Below, piece by piece: positions 54,401 through 56,560 of a stretch of DNA of 64,000 nt. Location of the stretch: NCBI GenBank assembly GCA_947000775.1, contig CAMQGK010000634.1, positions 22,232,001 through 22,296,000 of the forward strand, in the 5' to 3' direction. Source of the stretch: Pterois miles. Taxonomy: Eukaryota; Chordata; Actinopteri; Perciformes; Scorpaenidae. Position 1 is the stretch's first letter; every line of letters starts with the position of its first letter. The position numbers and the translations under genes are program-made. The notes beneath the pieces were generated by a model. The model worked only from the letters and a program-made list of their open reading frames with translations, did no database searches and was not told where the DNA came from.

Positions 54401-56560
54401 TTATTTTATCCTCCTCCGTCCTTCCTGTCTGGTGTCTCTCTCCATCGATGTGAGGTGAAATGACCTTTATAAACTTAAACCCTCAGGCTACCTTGTGGAG
54501 CTGGGACAAGCAACCTTCTGTTTGTGTGTGTGAGTACAAAGCAGCCCATATGTACTTTGGTGTGTGTGCTGCAGGGTTTACGATGTTTCGCTGCACACTT
54601 TGCTCTGTTCCATGCGTGTTACAAATATGTCGTTGCATGCATTTGTAAGTAAACTTATTGTACACAGTTGGGGAGTTGGAGCACTTGTCATATGTCATAT
54701 GTCTCTGTTACACAAGATACCTCATTTGCATTTCCCTGCTGTTTCTGTTTATGTAAAATACAGTGCATACCTGATGTGAGGCTGGTGATGACTGACATTA
54801 TTTTTGCTTCTAGCAGACATGATTTTCCTATTTATCTCGAGGATTTACATTTTTTGTGCGACTGCTTGTGTGTGTTTGTGTTTTTGTGTGTGTATGCATG
54901 GATGACATACGCTTTCTCCAGGCAGTCCTCTCTGGACATGTTCTGTACTAAGAGGTTAGATGCCAGGTTGAACAGCTCTTCTGCCCATTCCTGCAGTAAA
55001 TAAAGCAAACACGTACAGAGTCAGATGCAACAAACCTCTAGTTGCTTGTAGAGGATTGAAATGCGGTCAGATATTACAGCCATGTGTGAGGAAAAAATGA
55101 AGACATTAGTTCACATGTGGATATGCTGATAAACTCCATTTGAATTCAGAAAACCCTGAAGCTACACAGCATGTAGTTAACACAACAGAGAAATGGTGCC
55201 TTCATCAAAAACCTCCAAGCTGAACAGGGGATACATGCAAACTTGTTTTAATCCCACTTGTTTATCACCACCTAAAAAATACTGAAGTTGAGACACCGAT
55301 CACATTATTGTCATAAGATATTTTCAGGATTTTAACTGCAAAAGTGAACTCAGTTAAGTGAAGGTTTCCCCTAGCAAGTGTGTTTCCATCTCCCCTCCCA
55401 AACAAAGAAAAGTTGAATCTCACTCAGTTGTCCCTCCTGGTTCCCTTACAGTCAAGATGGCAACAAAAATAACAAGAACAGCGATTTTATTAATCTTGTA
55501 TCATGCCTAACTTTTGTGGATCATGCTCTGGTTCACCAAACTTTTCTATGGATGTCAGTCCTTGAGCCACTACGAAATGTCAAATATGGCCTGCAACAGA
55601 GTAGGTAAGGCTTGTGAATAACCGCAACCACAAGAGTTCCAGACTGATGGGTCCGGTATAGGGATGCTGATTTTGATTTTTTTTGTTTTTCTGACCGATA
55701 GCCAACCTTGTTAACTGACAAGATTGTTGCACTCAGGAGTGCCGTATGGTTGAAGTGCCTAACAAGCCACCCAGCTGCGACAATAAGCCAATGCACAAAC
55801 AAGTTAAATCCATCATTTATCACCAGTGTATGCGCCAAACAGACAACTGAGTCCCTAGTTCACTCATCCGGGAAAGTTATTGTAGCAGCAACGATGCTGC
55901 GTGCATTGTCATGAACACATGCAGCCACTCCCCCAGTAAAAGTCTCCACTGCATCAATTAGTTCAGCTACAAGGTTGTCAGCTGTGTGTCTGCCTGCCGT
56001 TCTCTGTCAAGAGACAGTGTGTGTGTGTCAGAAAAGTTATAAGCAACGTTAAAGCTATGATCGCAGCAGTGCAGTGTGTGTACAGTTTATTTGTCAGTGA
56101 ATAACTGCTATAACTCCTCGAGGCCCAAGTCAAGTTCCTGTGTTTTGTTTGCCACCCGCTGATTAAAAACAAGGGGGGTCAGCCCCGGACCTAGCAACAA
56201 CATCAGCTCAGGCTCACTTACGGTGGGCTGGTAAGGTGGGCCAGCTATTCTTCTTTAAGTGACAAGCCGCTCCTCTGACTTTTGCTCAGCATTTAATTAA
56301 TTTAATAATTTAATAACAATTTTCAGGAAGTTTCATAAACACTGATGAACACACTGGACACAGATGAAACACCTTATTATTGTAATAGCTTCGCTGTTGT
56401 TCTTGTGCTGAACATTTACCTTCGCCGTCTCCTCCTGGAAGGCCATAAAATTCAGATAGGTGATGTTGACCATGTCAGGGCCGCTCACCACCGTCAGCAT
56501 CCTGTTCTCCATCTTCCCCGCCAGCGTGCTGACATCCAGCAGCTCACGCAGCTTGGCTTC
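5372..56560 (-). CDS. plcb1: Phospholipase C beta 1 (plcb1), 29 internal coding exons; both gene ends outside the window
   Basis: PLC-beta enzymes cut PIP2 at the inner plasma membrane into IP3 and diacylglycerol when activated by G-alpha-q or G-beta-gamma. Join of exons (transcript order): 56420-56560, 54911-54990, 51029-51082, 48408-48483, 46581-46681, 44986-45152, 37486-37632, 36177-36334, 31730-31812, 31383-31467, 24989-25163, 22625-22711, 22093-22163, 21698-21794, 21440-21524, 19765-19889, 19452-19606, 19185-19349, 18641-18740, 17665-17769, 17452-17567, 14392-14530, 13808-13861, 12659-12878, 11070-11238, 6645-6721, 6460-6549, 6261-6318, 5372-5458. Total 3267 bp, 1089 codons, with every junction phase matched and no stop. 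Human PLCB1 is about 1216 residues; roughly 90 N-terminal and 75 C-terminal residues are missing here because their exons lie outside. The coiled coil (e.g. QYYSEKYQKREHIK) matches PLCB1 and not PLCB3. Confidence 0.96.
6261..6318 (-). CDS. plcb1: plcb1 exon e28: coiled coil
   Basis: 58 bp, phase 2 to 0. Reads EKLEINRSFVNEVVQYIKR, matching PLCB1 (EVVQYIKR). 3' splice site ctccccacag is followed by AGAG; only the first AG keeps the frame with e27. 5' splice site AAACGG/gtaaga. Confidence 0.96.
6460..6549 (-). CDS. plcb1: plcb1 exon e27: basic coiled coil
   Basis: 90 bp, phase 2 to 2. Reads EKKDLKKKMDKKRQEKINEA, then KSKDKNVTE. This Lys-rich stretch is the PLCB1 region linked to nuclear localisation and membrane binding in mammals. 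3' splice site cgtcttacag, 5' splice site GAGGA/gtaagt. Confidence 0.97.
6645..6721 (-). CDS. plcb1: plcb1 exon e26: coiled coil
   Basis: 77 bp, phase 0 to 2. Reads LVEKLTTIAEECQSAQLKKL, then RDICEK. Matches the PLCB1 coiled coil (AEECQ-x-QLKKL-ICEK). It lies 4.35 kb downstream of e25, after the intron holding a hAT MITE and an LTR-like block. 3' splice site ctctctag, 5' splice site GAGAA/gtaaga. Confidence 0.97.
7628..8087. mobile_element. hAT-type MITE (CAGTGGTTC...GGAACCACTG) with 8-bp target duplication
   Basis: Ends cagtggttcgcaaa and tttgggaaccactg are inverted repeats. The element is flanked by identical 8-bp direct repeats, acttaaag at 7620-7627 and 8088-8095, the target-site duplication size of hAT transposons. 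460 bp, non-coding. It lies in the intron between e25 and e26. Confidence 0.92.
8570..10450. other. LTR-like block of different base composition in the e25-e26 intron
   Basis: A G/C-rich core (about 8920-9620) sits in A/T-rich flanks. It contains a polyadenylation-like AATAAA near 9971. Further on, acgctacaca is followed by tggcagccg (about 10321-10339), which resembles an LTR end (CA) plus a primer-binding site (TGG...). Only weak open frames are present (e.g. minus 9195-9596) with no recognisable domain. It may be a solo or truncated LTR element; paired LTRs were not seen. Confidence 0.3.
11070..11238 (-). CDS. plcb1: plcb1 exon e25: distal C-terminal coiled coil
   Basis: 169 bp, phase 2 to 0. 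Reads RSEHSLSTLDQELCELDQEC, then LSELKEQQQQQLLTLRQEQ and YYSEKYQKREHIKQ. The QQQQQLL-LRQEQYYSEKYQKREHIK stretch is close to identical to mammalian PLCB1 and is the best single proof of paralogue. A short CAG run encodes the five Gln. 3' splice site gtctccag, 5' splice site AAGCAG/gtgctc. Confidence 0.97.
11239..12658. other. Intron e24-e25, no assignable feature
   Basis: A/T-rich intron sequence; no repeat family recognised and no convincing exon on either strand. Confidence 0.5.
12659..12878 (-). CDS. plcb1: plcb1 exon e24: start of distal C-terminal coiled coil
   Basis: 220 bp, phase 1 to 2, the longest exon here. Reads LEAQTVEELKQQKGFVREQR, then KQYKEMKELVRKHHRKTSEL and IKEHTARVSEL. Basic heptad-like helices of the distal C-terminal domain, which dimerises, binds membrane and tunes G-alpha-q (family knowledge). 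Two 5' splice sites 10 nt apart exist: the one used by frame (AAAAG/gtaggt) and a better-looking upstream one (GACG/gtaaga, exon end 12669) that would shift the frame. Confidence 0.95.
13090..13525. repeat. Dispersed repeat with perfect 17-bp inverted repeats
   Basis: CTGCAGTAACGTGAGCC (13339-13355) and its exact reverse complement (13475-13491) bracket a G/C-rich middle. Flanking text (tttcattagcgtataatcacctga; atgagccctt) recurs in opposite orientation at 52875-53575, so both are copies of one family. Confidence 0.75.
13808..13861 (-). CDS. plcb1: plcb1 exon e23: linker to coiled coil
   Basis: 54 bp, phase 1 to 1, frame-neutral. Reads SLKPSVKTEDIIQSVLT. KTEDxIQSVLTE is the PLCB1 sequence just before the distal C-terminal domain. 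3' splice site aacatgcag, 5' splice site CACTG/gtaagg. Confidence 0.95.
14392..14530 (-). CDS. plcb1: plcb1 exon e22: proximal C-terminal linker
   Basis: 139 bp, phase 0 to 1. Low-complexity linker, reading VEAGSDAPSESKLDQRVTLP, then AENGLSHTPIIAPKPPS. PAENGxxHT and PKPPS match the PLCB1 linker between the Gq-binding helices and the distal coiled coil. 3' splice site tgcccag is the weakest in the gene and was chosen by phase and similarity; open reading continues upstream. 5' splice site TGCAG/gtactt. Confidence 0.85.
15981..16522. mobile_element. MITE with TTTAAAGG(C/T)AC...inverted ends
   Basis: The left end tttaaaggcaccttatggag pairs with the right end ctccacagagtacctttaaa. 542 bp, non-coding, in the intron between e21 and e22. 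The rest of that intron (14531-15980, 16523-17451) shows nothing I can assign. Confidence 0.75.
17452..17567 (-). CDS. plcb1: plcb1 exon e21: G-alpha-q-binding helix-turn-helix
   Basis: 116 bp, phase 1 to 0. Reads VIEALSNPIRYVNLMEQRAN, then QLAALTLEEGGEEEGDKE. The ALSNPI turn and the LMEQRAxQLAAL helix correspond to the Ha1/Ha2 element of PLC-beta3 that docks on activated G-alpha-q (with Leu-x-Asn-Pro-Ile at the turn), so Gq coupling should be kept. 3' splice site ctccttag. The 5' splice site is GGAG/gtgtgtgt: the intron opens directly with a UG repeat (plus-strand CA tract 17437-17451). Confidence 0.96.
17665..17769 (-). CDS. plcb1: plcb1 exon e20: end of C2 domain
   Basis: 105 bp, phase 1 to 1. 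Reads YHYISLRNEKNQSLTLPALF, then VYVEVKDYVPDTFA. This is the last C2 strand and the entry to the G-alpha-q-binding helices. 3' splice site tctctgtag, 5' splice site CGCAG/gtaagt. Confidence 0.97.
17970..18524 (+). mobile_element. hAT-type MITE, TAGGGCTGTCAA family, copy A
   Basis: Begins tagggctgtc and ends gacagcccttg. Internal text (ctcaaatcataacatggcaa, acaacagctgtcagtgtgtc) matches the copy at 48920-49628. Contains AGGTCAGAGGTCA at 18323-18335. Internally deleted (about 555 against 709 bp). Confidence 0.88.
18641..18740 (-). CDS. plcb1: plcb1 exon e19: C2 domain
   Basis: 100 bp, phase 0 to 1. Reads VVLPTLASLRIAVFEEGGKF, then IGHRIIPVSAIRP. Conserved C2 strands of PLC-beta. 3' splice site gtcctcag, 5' splice site CCAG/gtgaca. 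Confidence 0.97.
19063..19095. repeat. (TATG)n microsatellite
   Basis: About eight units with one TATT variant, in the intron between e18 and e19. Confidence 0.85.
19185..19349 (-). CDS. plcb1: plcb1 exon e18: C2 domain
   Basis: 165 bp, 55 codons, phase 0 on both sides. Reads IISGQFLSDKKVGTYVEIDM, then FGLPVDTKRKAFKTKTSQGN and PVWEEEAIVFKK. This is the first half of the C2 beta-sandwich. 3' splice site tcattgcag, 5' splice site AAGAAG/gtcagg. Confidence 0.97.
19452..19606 (-). CDS. plcb1: plcb1 exon e17: end of Y domain, link to C2
   Basis: 155 bp, phase 1 to 0. Reads LSMQLNLGMYEYNGKCGFRL, then KPEFMRRPDKHFDPFTES and VDGIVANTLSVK. The first half closes the TIM barrel and the last part begins the C2 domain. 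Most PLC-betas I recall have SGY where this has CGF, a mild change outside the catalytic set. 3' splice site tattcacag, 5' splice site GTAAAG/gtgtgt. Confidence 0.96.
19765..19889 (-). CDS. plcb1: plcb1 exon e16: Y domain with substrate-binding RIYP
   Basis: 125 bp, phase 2 to 1. Reads YNKLQLSRIYPKGTRVDSSN, then YNPQLFWNAGCQLVALNFQT. The Arg and Tyr of RIYP match R549/Y551 of PLC-delta1, which bind the inositol phosphates. 3' splice site ctgttcag, 5' splice site CATTG/gtgagg. Confidence 0.97.
20480..21160 (+). pseudogene. Rex1/Babar-like LINE reverse transcriptase fragment, decayed
   Basis: In shifting plus-strand frames one reads QMTWQW-like remains of the YADD region, LLTWCQESASL, QVVETVGSF (Rex1-like EVEQVESFKYLG), then ASKIIG and RRKATLIVQD-HPLFN. 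These follow the order of a fish Rex1-type reverse transcriptase C-terminus as I remember it. Several frameshifts and stops; not functional. It sits in the e15-e16 intron; a second fragment is at 23085-24015. Confidence 0.7.
21440..21524 (-). CDS. plcb1: plcb1 exon e15: Y domain
   Basis: 85 bp, phase 1 to 2. Reads INRSYQMSSFVETKALEQLT, then KSPVEFVE. The Ser of MSSFVETK matches substrate contact S522 of PLC-delta1. 3' splice site gtccacag. The 5' splice site is GTAGA/gtatcc; the codon split with e16 restores VEYNK, while open reading continues a little into the intron by chance. Confidence 0.94.
21698..21794 (-). CDS. plcb1: plcb1 exon e14: linker end and start of catalytic Y domain
   Basis: 97 bp, phase 0 to 1. 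Reads GTAGSEAFATEEMSNLVIYI, then QPVKFNSFEASKK. EEMSNLV and QPVKF mark the start of the Y domain. In transcript sense a (UG)36 tract ends 9 nt before the AG of the 3' splice site, separated only by tttcatgtgc. 5' splice site CCAAAA/gtatgt is weak at the last exon bases. Skipping this exon would shift the frame. Confidence 0.95.
21806..21877. repeat. (CA)n microsatellite; (UG)36 in the transcript, next to the e14 acceptor
   Basis: Thirty-six uninterrupted units. In transcript orientation the tract ends 9 nt before the AG at 21795-21796. Such UG tracts bind TDP-43 and repress the CFTR exon 9 acceptor in humans (known); an effect here is inferred. Confidence 0.97.
22093..22163 (-). CDS. plcb1: plcb1 exon e13: acidic X-Y linker
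   Basis: 71 bp, phase 1 to 0. Reads EVEAESEDEDDDDDDCKKGS, then MDE. The run of Asp is the acidic part of the X-Y linker that in PLC-beta covers the active site and is moved away by the membrane (autoinhibition, known for the family). 3' splice site gtttcag, 5' splice site GATGAG/gtgcat. Confidence 0.93.
22391..22604. repeat. Diverged tandem duplication, two units of about 107 bp
   Basis: Unit 1 (22391-22497) and unit 2 (22498-22604) both start gactgaggaaattaattt and share, in order, ggtcga(g/a)(c/t)tgacc, atgagag(a/c)tct, gaa(g/t)ctttccc-like and gaatc. About 70 percent similar by eye. The array ends 20 bp from the 5' splice site of e12. Confidence 0.8.
22625..22711 (-). CDS. plcb1: plcb1 exon e12: frame-neutral exon in the X-Y linker
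   Basis: 87 bp, phase 1 to 1 (29 codons). Reads STKEEMADSSQPSEGAELSL, then RPQGRKSI. As I recall mammalian PLCB1, its linker runs from EPSSPGAG straight into the acidic run, with no counterpart of this segment. The end (PQGRKSIGE) loosely resembles PQKSLGDE in the longer PLCB3 linker. 3' splice site ctgtacag, 5' splice site CATCG/gtgagt are both good. Because the exon can be left out without a frameshift it may be alternatively spliced; that is an inference. Confidence 0.85.
23085..24015 (+). pseudogene. Second Rex1-like LINE fragment, interrupted by a hAT MITE
   Basis: Plus-strand frames show EHFKYSGTIID, VYRSLVESISSFNM, then HPLHSEFELASSGRRFR. Similarity resumes after the MITE at 23498-23794 and ends in a 3' tail ccaaatacaaatttcatcta...gacaataaagt, typical of this LINE type. 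Multiple stops; dead copy. Confidence 0.7.
23498..23794. mobile_element. hAT-type MITE nested in the LINE, with target duplication
   Basis: Ends cagtggttccc and gggaactactg are inverted repeats of the same type as at 7628-8087. The flanks ccctatgc (23490-23497) and acctatgc (23795-23802) match at 7 of 8 positions, a decayed hAT target duplication. Confidence 0.88.
24931..24983. repeat. (TG)n microsatellite; (CA)n in the transcript, just after the e11 donor
   Basis: TG tract with two CG interruptions. In transcript sense the intron begins gtacaa followed at once by CA repeats. Confidence 0.95.
24989..25163 (-). CDS. plcb1: plcb1 exon e11: end of X domain and start of X-Y linker
   Basis: 175 bp, phase 0 to 1. 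Reads LESGVPLPSPMELMGKILVK, then a basic stretch (NKKKHHK, KKKLSEQ) and a Ser-rich tail NTYSDSSSVCEPSSPSA. The two Lys of VKNK match the substrate-phosphate contacts K438/K440 of PLC-delta1. 3' splice site ccatccag. After the 5' splice site (GCAG/gtacaa) a CA repeat starts at about +7 of the intron (plus-strand TG tract 24931-24983); CA-rich intron starts are known binding sites for the splicing regulator hnRNP L. Confidence 0.95.
25314..26051 (+). mobile_element. hAT-type MITE, TAGGGCTGTCAA family, copy B
   Basis: Starts tagcgctgtcaatcgg and follows the copy at 48920-49628 almost throughout; the right end is decayed (attaacattgacaaa). DR1-type site AGGTCAGAGGTCA at 25772-25784. Confidence 0.87.
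26380..26860 (+). repeat. Dispersed fish repeat ('aggtttaggcaac' family), copy 1
   Basis: Shares gtttaggcaacataaccactta, gaaagccttgtgcttgtttg and acccatccacc with 41935-42460 in the same order. Non-coding, short and moderately repetitive; class not determined. Contains a cluster of TGACTC/GACTCA-like words at 26570-26650. Confidence 0.6.
27878..28690 (+). mobile_element. Teleost repeat (ggtggaatgtaactaaatac...) split by a LINE insertion
   Basis: The left part (27886-27969: tggaatgtaactaaatacat, ctcaagtactgca, gagtatttccatttcatg) and the right part (from about 28392: ctatgttatacttctgctcc ... gaatgcagtacttttact) are the two halves of one common teleost repeat. The break falls at atgc/ta, where the LINE at 27970-28391 sits. 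Confidence 0.75.
27970..28391 (+). pseudogene. 3' end of a non-LTR retrotransposon ORF2, truncated
   Basis: The plus-strand frame from about 28073 reads WSEVRWFRHLIRMPPGRLPL, then FQARPTGKRAQGRPRT and VPQEEVKN-AGERDIW, the C-terminal tail of a LINE polymerase ORF abundant in fish. 5'-truncated, so only the tail was inserted. Confidence 0.75.
28936..29268 (+). repeat. Ubiquitous teleost retroposon 3' region, copy 1
   Basis: Contains ccatccatccatc, ccacttatcccgttaggggt, ggctggagccgatcccagct, tgcatgtctttggactgt and catgcaaactccacacagaa, followed by ttcaaacctgcgac...cttgctgtgaggtg. This is a standard fish dispersed repeat; exact class not resolved here. A fragment in the opposite orientation is at 34905-34992. 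Confidence 0.75.
29269..31382. other. Intron sequence upstream of e11, nothing assignable
   Basis: No repeat family recognised apart from small simple repeats (e.g. TG-rich 30925-30950). Confidence 0.45.
31383..31467 (-). CDS. plcb1: plcb1 exon e10: X domain
   Basis: 85 bp, phase 2 to 0. Reads PKQQAKMAEYCRSIFGDALL, then TEPLEKYP. All are standard PLC-beta X-domain residues. 3' splice site aatgacag, 5' splice site TATCCT/gtgagt. Confidence 0.96.
31730..31812 (-). CDS. plcb1: plcb1 exon e9: X domain
   Basis: 83 bp, phase 0 to 2. Reads EVIEAIAECAFKTSPFPIIL, then SFENHVDS. The Glu of SFENH matches calcium ligand E390 of PLC-delta1. 3' splice site ttttgtag, 5' splice site GACTC/gtaagt. It is separated from e10 by an intron of only 262 bp. 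Confidence 0.96.
32493..33218 (-). mobile_element. hAT-type MITE, TAGGGCTGTCAA family, copy C (reverse)
   Basis: Starts cagggctgtcaaagttaatg and ends attgattgacaggacta. Flanks ttaaaagc and gtaaaagt match at 6 of 8 bases, a likely decayed target duplication. Contains TGACCTCTGACCT (DR1 in reverse) at 32750-32762. Confidence 0.88.
34305..34343. repeat. (CCT)n microsatellite
   Basis: About 12 CTC/CCT units within a pyrimidine-rich stretch (34230-34360). Confidence 0.9.
34905..34992 (-). repeat. Teleost retroposon fragment, copy 2 (opposite orientation)
   Basis: cagctgggatcagcttcggc ... accgcaaccctgtaacggag ... gtggttacagataatggatg is the reverse complement of the first 80 bp of the repeat at 28936-29268. 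Confidence 0.7.
35275..35769. mobile_element. Foldback MITE with long terminal inverted repeats, copy 2
   Basis: The left end aaaaggacagtttgggcg, gtggggttgtgtgaggtac, atccatagtcagtgtattac is mirrored by the right end gtaatacactgactatggat, gtacctcatacaaccccac, caaactgtccctttaaag. Terminal repeats are about 75 bp with few differences. Longer than copy 1 in the middle. Confidence 0.85.
35906..35960 (-). repeat. (GATAA)n with a retroposon-like 3' tail
   Basis: aataagataagataagataa followed by gatgaacctttattaatccccggagggaa. Many fish LINE/SINE 3' ends read ttccctcggggattaataaag followed by tandem TATC repeats, so this may be the minus-strand tail of such an insertion. Confidence 0.45.
36177..36334 (-). 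CDS. plcb1: plcb1 exon e8: X domain core with calcium ligands and second catalytic His
   Basis: 158 bp, phase 1 to 0. Reads GQLAGNSSVEMYKQVLLSGC, then CRCIELDCWKGRTTEEEP and VITHGFTMTTEISFK. The Glu and Asp of ELDCW are the calcium ligands (E341 and D343 in PLC-delta1) and the His of THGF is the second catalytic His (H356). 3' splice site cgtgcag, 5' splice site TTCAAG/gtaaca. Confidence 0.97.
36335..37485. other. Intron e7-e8, short A-rich repeat only
   Basis: An imperfect (ACACAAAA)n array at 36345-36386 lies about 10 nt beyond the e8 acceptor (a TTTTGTGT tract in the transcript). The remainder shows nothing assignable. Confidence 0.6.
37486..37632 (-). CDS. plcb1: plcb1 exon e7: end of EF hands and start of catalytic X domain
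   Basis: 147 bp, phase 1 to 1. Reads QISIEGFARYLNGEENSI, then LPLSHYFINSSHNTYLT. The His and Asn of SSHNTYL correspond to the first catalytic His and a calcium ligand of PLC-delta1 (H311, N312), so the active site is intact here. 3' splice site ggtgcag, 5' splice site CACAG/gtaagt. Confidence 0.96.
37633..41934. other. Intron e6-e7, right part; no coding sequence, one possible conserved block
   Basis: A short tandem 'cacctgtatgaacac' lies at 38369-38420. At 40060-40200 several TAATTA/ATGCTAAT words (atgctaattaatgcgg, gactaattaacgatgg) sit in a G/C-richer block, possibly a regulatory element. No exon was found. Old repeats with taatcgatta-type words lie at 38930-39160. Confidence 0.4.
41935..42460 (+). 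repeat. Dispersed fish repeat ('aggtttaggaaaa' family), copy 2
   Basis: Shares ggtaacaaaaccacttac, caggtttaggaaaa and gaaagccttgtttgttggac with 26380-26860 in the same order. Confidence 0.6.
42955..43185 (-). mobile_element. hAT-type MITE, TAGGGCTGTCAA family, copy D (partial, reverse)
   Basis: ctggcatggccatttttgaa, ctcttgacctctgacctcaa and cccactttatgatcag match the middle of the element. Both ends are lost. Contains TGACCTCTGACCT at 43079-43091. Confidence 0.8.
43945..44115 (+). repeat. tRNA-derived SINE-like fragment
   Basis: Begins gttgtagttcagtgggttgagcgg (A-box-like), followed by catgtcaaagcgtccttgag and gagacactgaaccc, which are common teleost SINE words. No intact B box or tRNA fold, so not a tRNA gene. 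Confidence 0.5.
44986..45152 (-). CDS. plcb1: plcb1 exon e6: last EF hands
   Basis: 167 bp, phase 2 to 1. Reads GAKSRPYLSVEQMTEFINSK, then QRDPRLNEILYPPLKPEQVQ and KYEPNASLAQK. QRDPRLNE and LYPPL are hallmark PLC-beta residues. 3' splice site ctcctcag, which sits in a run of six G (transcript sense) and is fixed by frame; 5' splice site AAAG/gtcagt. Confidence 0.95.
45895..46425 (+). mobile_element. hAT-type MITE, TAGGGCTGTCAA family, copy E
   Basis: Left end decayed; ends gttaactttgacagacct. Internal match to 48920-49628 with deletions. AGGTCAGAGGTCA at 46255-46267. Confidence 0.85.
46581..46681 (-). CDS. plcb1: plcb1 exon e5: EF-hand segment
   Basis: 101 bp, phase 0 to 2. Reads NDSIPQEDFTPEVYNMFL and then CPRSELDHIFSD, the known PLC-beta EF-hand sequence. 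3' splice site ctgctgcag. The 5' splice site is GACGT/gtaaga: the exon ends on GT directly before the intronic GT, and the reading frame into e6 (V-GAKS) fixes which GT is used. Confidence 0.93.
46981..47301 (+). mobile_element. hAT-like MITE (agagctgcaac...tggcaccctt)
   Basis: Degenerate taatcgatta-rich ends and a body (ctgatttcagcttcttgaat, atgtgaatattttctgg) of a widespread teleost repeat. Flanked by atctttct (46973-46980) and atccttct (47303-47310), 7 of 8 identical, consistent with a hAT target duplication. Confidence 0.75.
48408..48483 (-). CDS. plcb1: plcb1 exon e4: EF-hand segment
   Basis: 76 bp, phase 2 to 0. Reads IFRMFSADRKRVETALENC, then NLPSGR. Matches the PLC-beta motif FSADRKRVETALE in the EF-hand region. 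3' splice site cccccgcag, 5' splice site GGCAGA/gtgaga. The codon split with e3 gives Asn (KNIFRMF). Confidence 0.95.
48920..49628 (+). mobile_element. hAT-type MITE, TAGGGCTGTCAA family, copy F (full length)
   Basis: Perfect terminal inverted repeats TAGGGCTGTCAA / TTGACAGCCCTA and a perfect 8-bp target duplication gtttctac (48912-48919 and 49629-49636). 709 bp, no coding capacity. This is the reference copy for the family. AGGTCAGAGGTCA at 49348-49360. Confidence 0.95.
49929..49955. repeat. (ATTATC)n microsatellite
   Basis: Short array attatcattatcattatcat in the intron between e3 and e4. Confidence 0.8.
51029..51082 (-). CDS. plcb1: plcb1 exon e3: EF-hand segment
   Basis: 54 bp, phase 2 to 2. 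Reads YTRLKLQLNPEGRIPVK, the conserved PLC-beta EF-hand segment. The 3' splice site is unusual: in transcript sense a (UG)27 tract (51091-51144) ends 6 nt before the AG, with no separate pyrimidine tract. 5' splice site AAGAA/gtaagt. The exon is frame-neutral (54 bp), so skipping it would remove 18 residues without a frameshift. Confidence 0.95.
51091..51144. repeat. (CA)n microsatellite; (UG)27 in the transcript, next to the e3 acceptor
   Basis: Twenty-seven uninterrupted units, which in transcript sense end 6 nt before the acceptor AG at 51083-51084. Confidence 0.97.
51437..51465. repeat. (AGC)n microsatellite
   Basis: Nine to ten units; the poly-Ser open frame over it is an artefact. The stretch after it (51470-51610), with gctaataattaatatcc and ccatcattacaggctgg, looks unique and could be a regulatory block. 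Confidence 0.85.
52022..52170. repeat. A/T-rich minisatellite, unit about 15-16 bp
   Basis: Imperfect tandem copies of (c)acaatat(c/g)atattatc(a/g) over about 150 bp, part of a teleost repeat with 'gatacgatattatc' words. Confidence 0.8.
52325..52520 (+). mobile_element. hAT-type MITE, TAGGGCTGTCAA family, copy G (partial)
   Basis: Matches the right-hand third of the element (tggccatgtcagcttttcct, cccgacaagcta, tttcatatgatac). AGGTCAGAGGTCA at 52343-52355. Confidence 0.8.
52875..53575. repeat. Second copy of the CTGCRGTAACGTGAGCC repeat, inverted relative to 13 kb
   Basis: Contains actgcggtaacgtgagccgc, acactctgtaaaatgttacc and, at the far end, gggctcattctaaggtaacg, tcaggtgattatacactaat, which are the reverse complement of the 13 kb flank. 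An open frame (52938-53255 plus) lies wholly inside it and has no recognisable domain. Confidence 0.65.
54911..54990 (-). CDS. plcb1: plcb1 exon e2: first EF-hand helix region
   Basis: 80 bp, phase 0 to 2. Reads EWAEELFNLASNLLVQNMSR, then EDCLEKA. This is the helical start of the EF-hand module. 3' splice site ttactgcag, 5' splice site AAAGC/gtatgt. The split codon GC+A gives Ala and leads into YTRLKLQ of the next exon, as in PLCB1. Confidence 0.95.
56420..56560 (-). CDS. plcb1: plcb1 exon e1: end of PH domain
   Basis: 47 codons, phase 0 on both sides. Reads EAKLRELLDVS at the start and TVVSGPDMVNITYLNFMAF in the middle, which are the last strands and closing helix of the PH domain and the link into the EF hands. 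3' splice site cgtccag, 5' splice site AAG/gtaaat. By comparison with mammalian PLCB1 it is probably the fourth coding exon. The exons for the start codon and the first PH strands were not found between here and 64000; the first introns of this gene are very long in mammals. Confidence 0.93.
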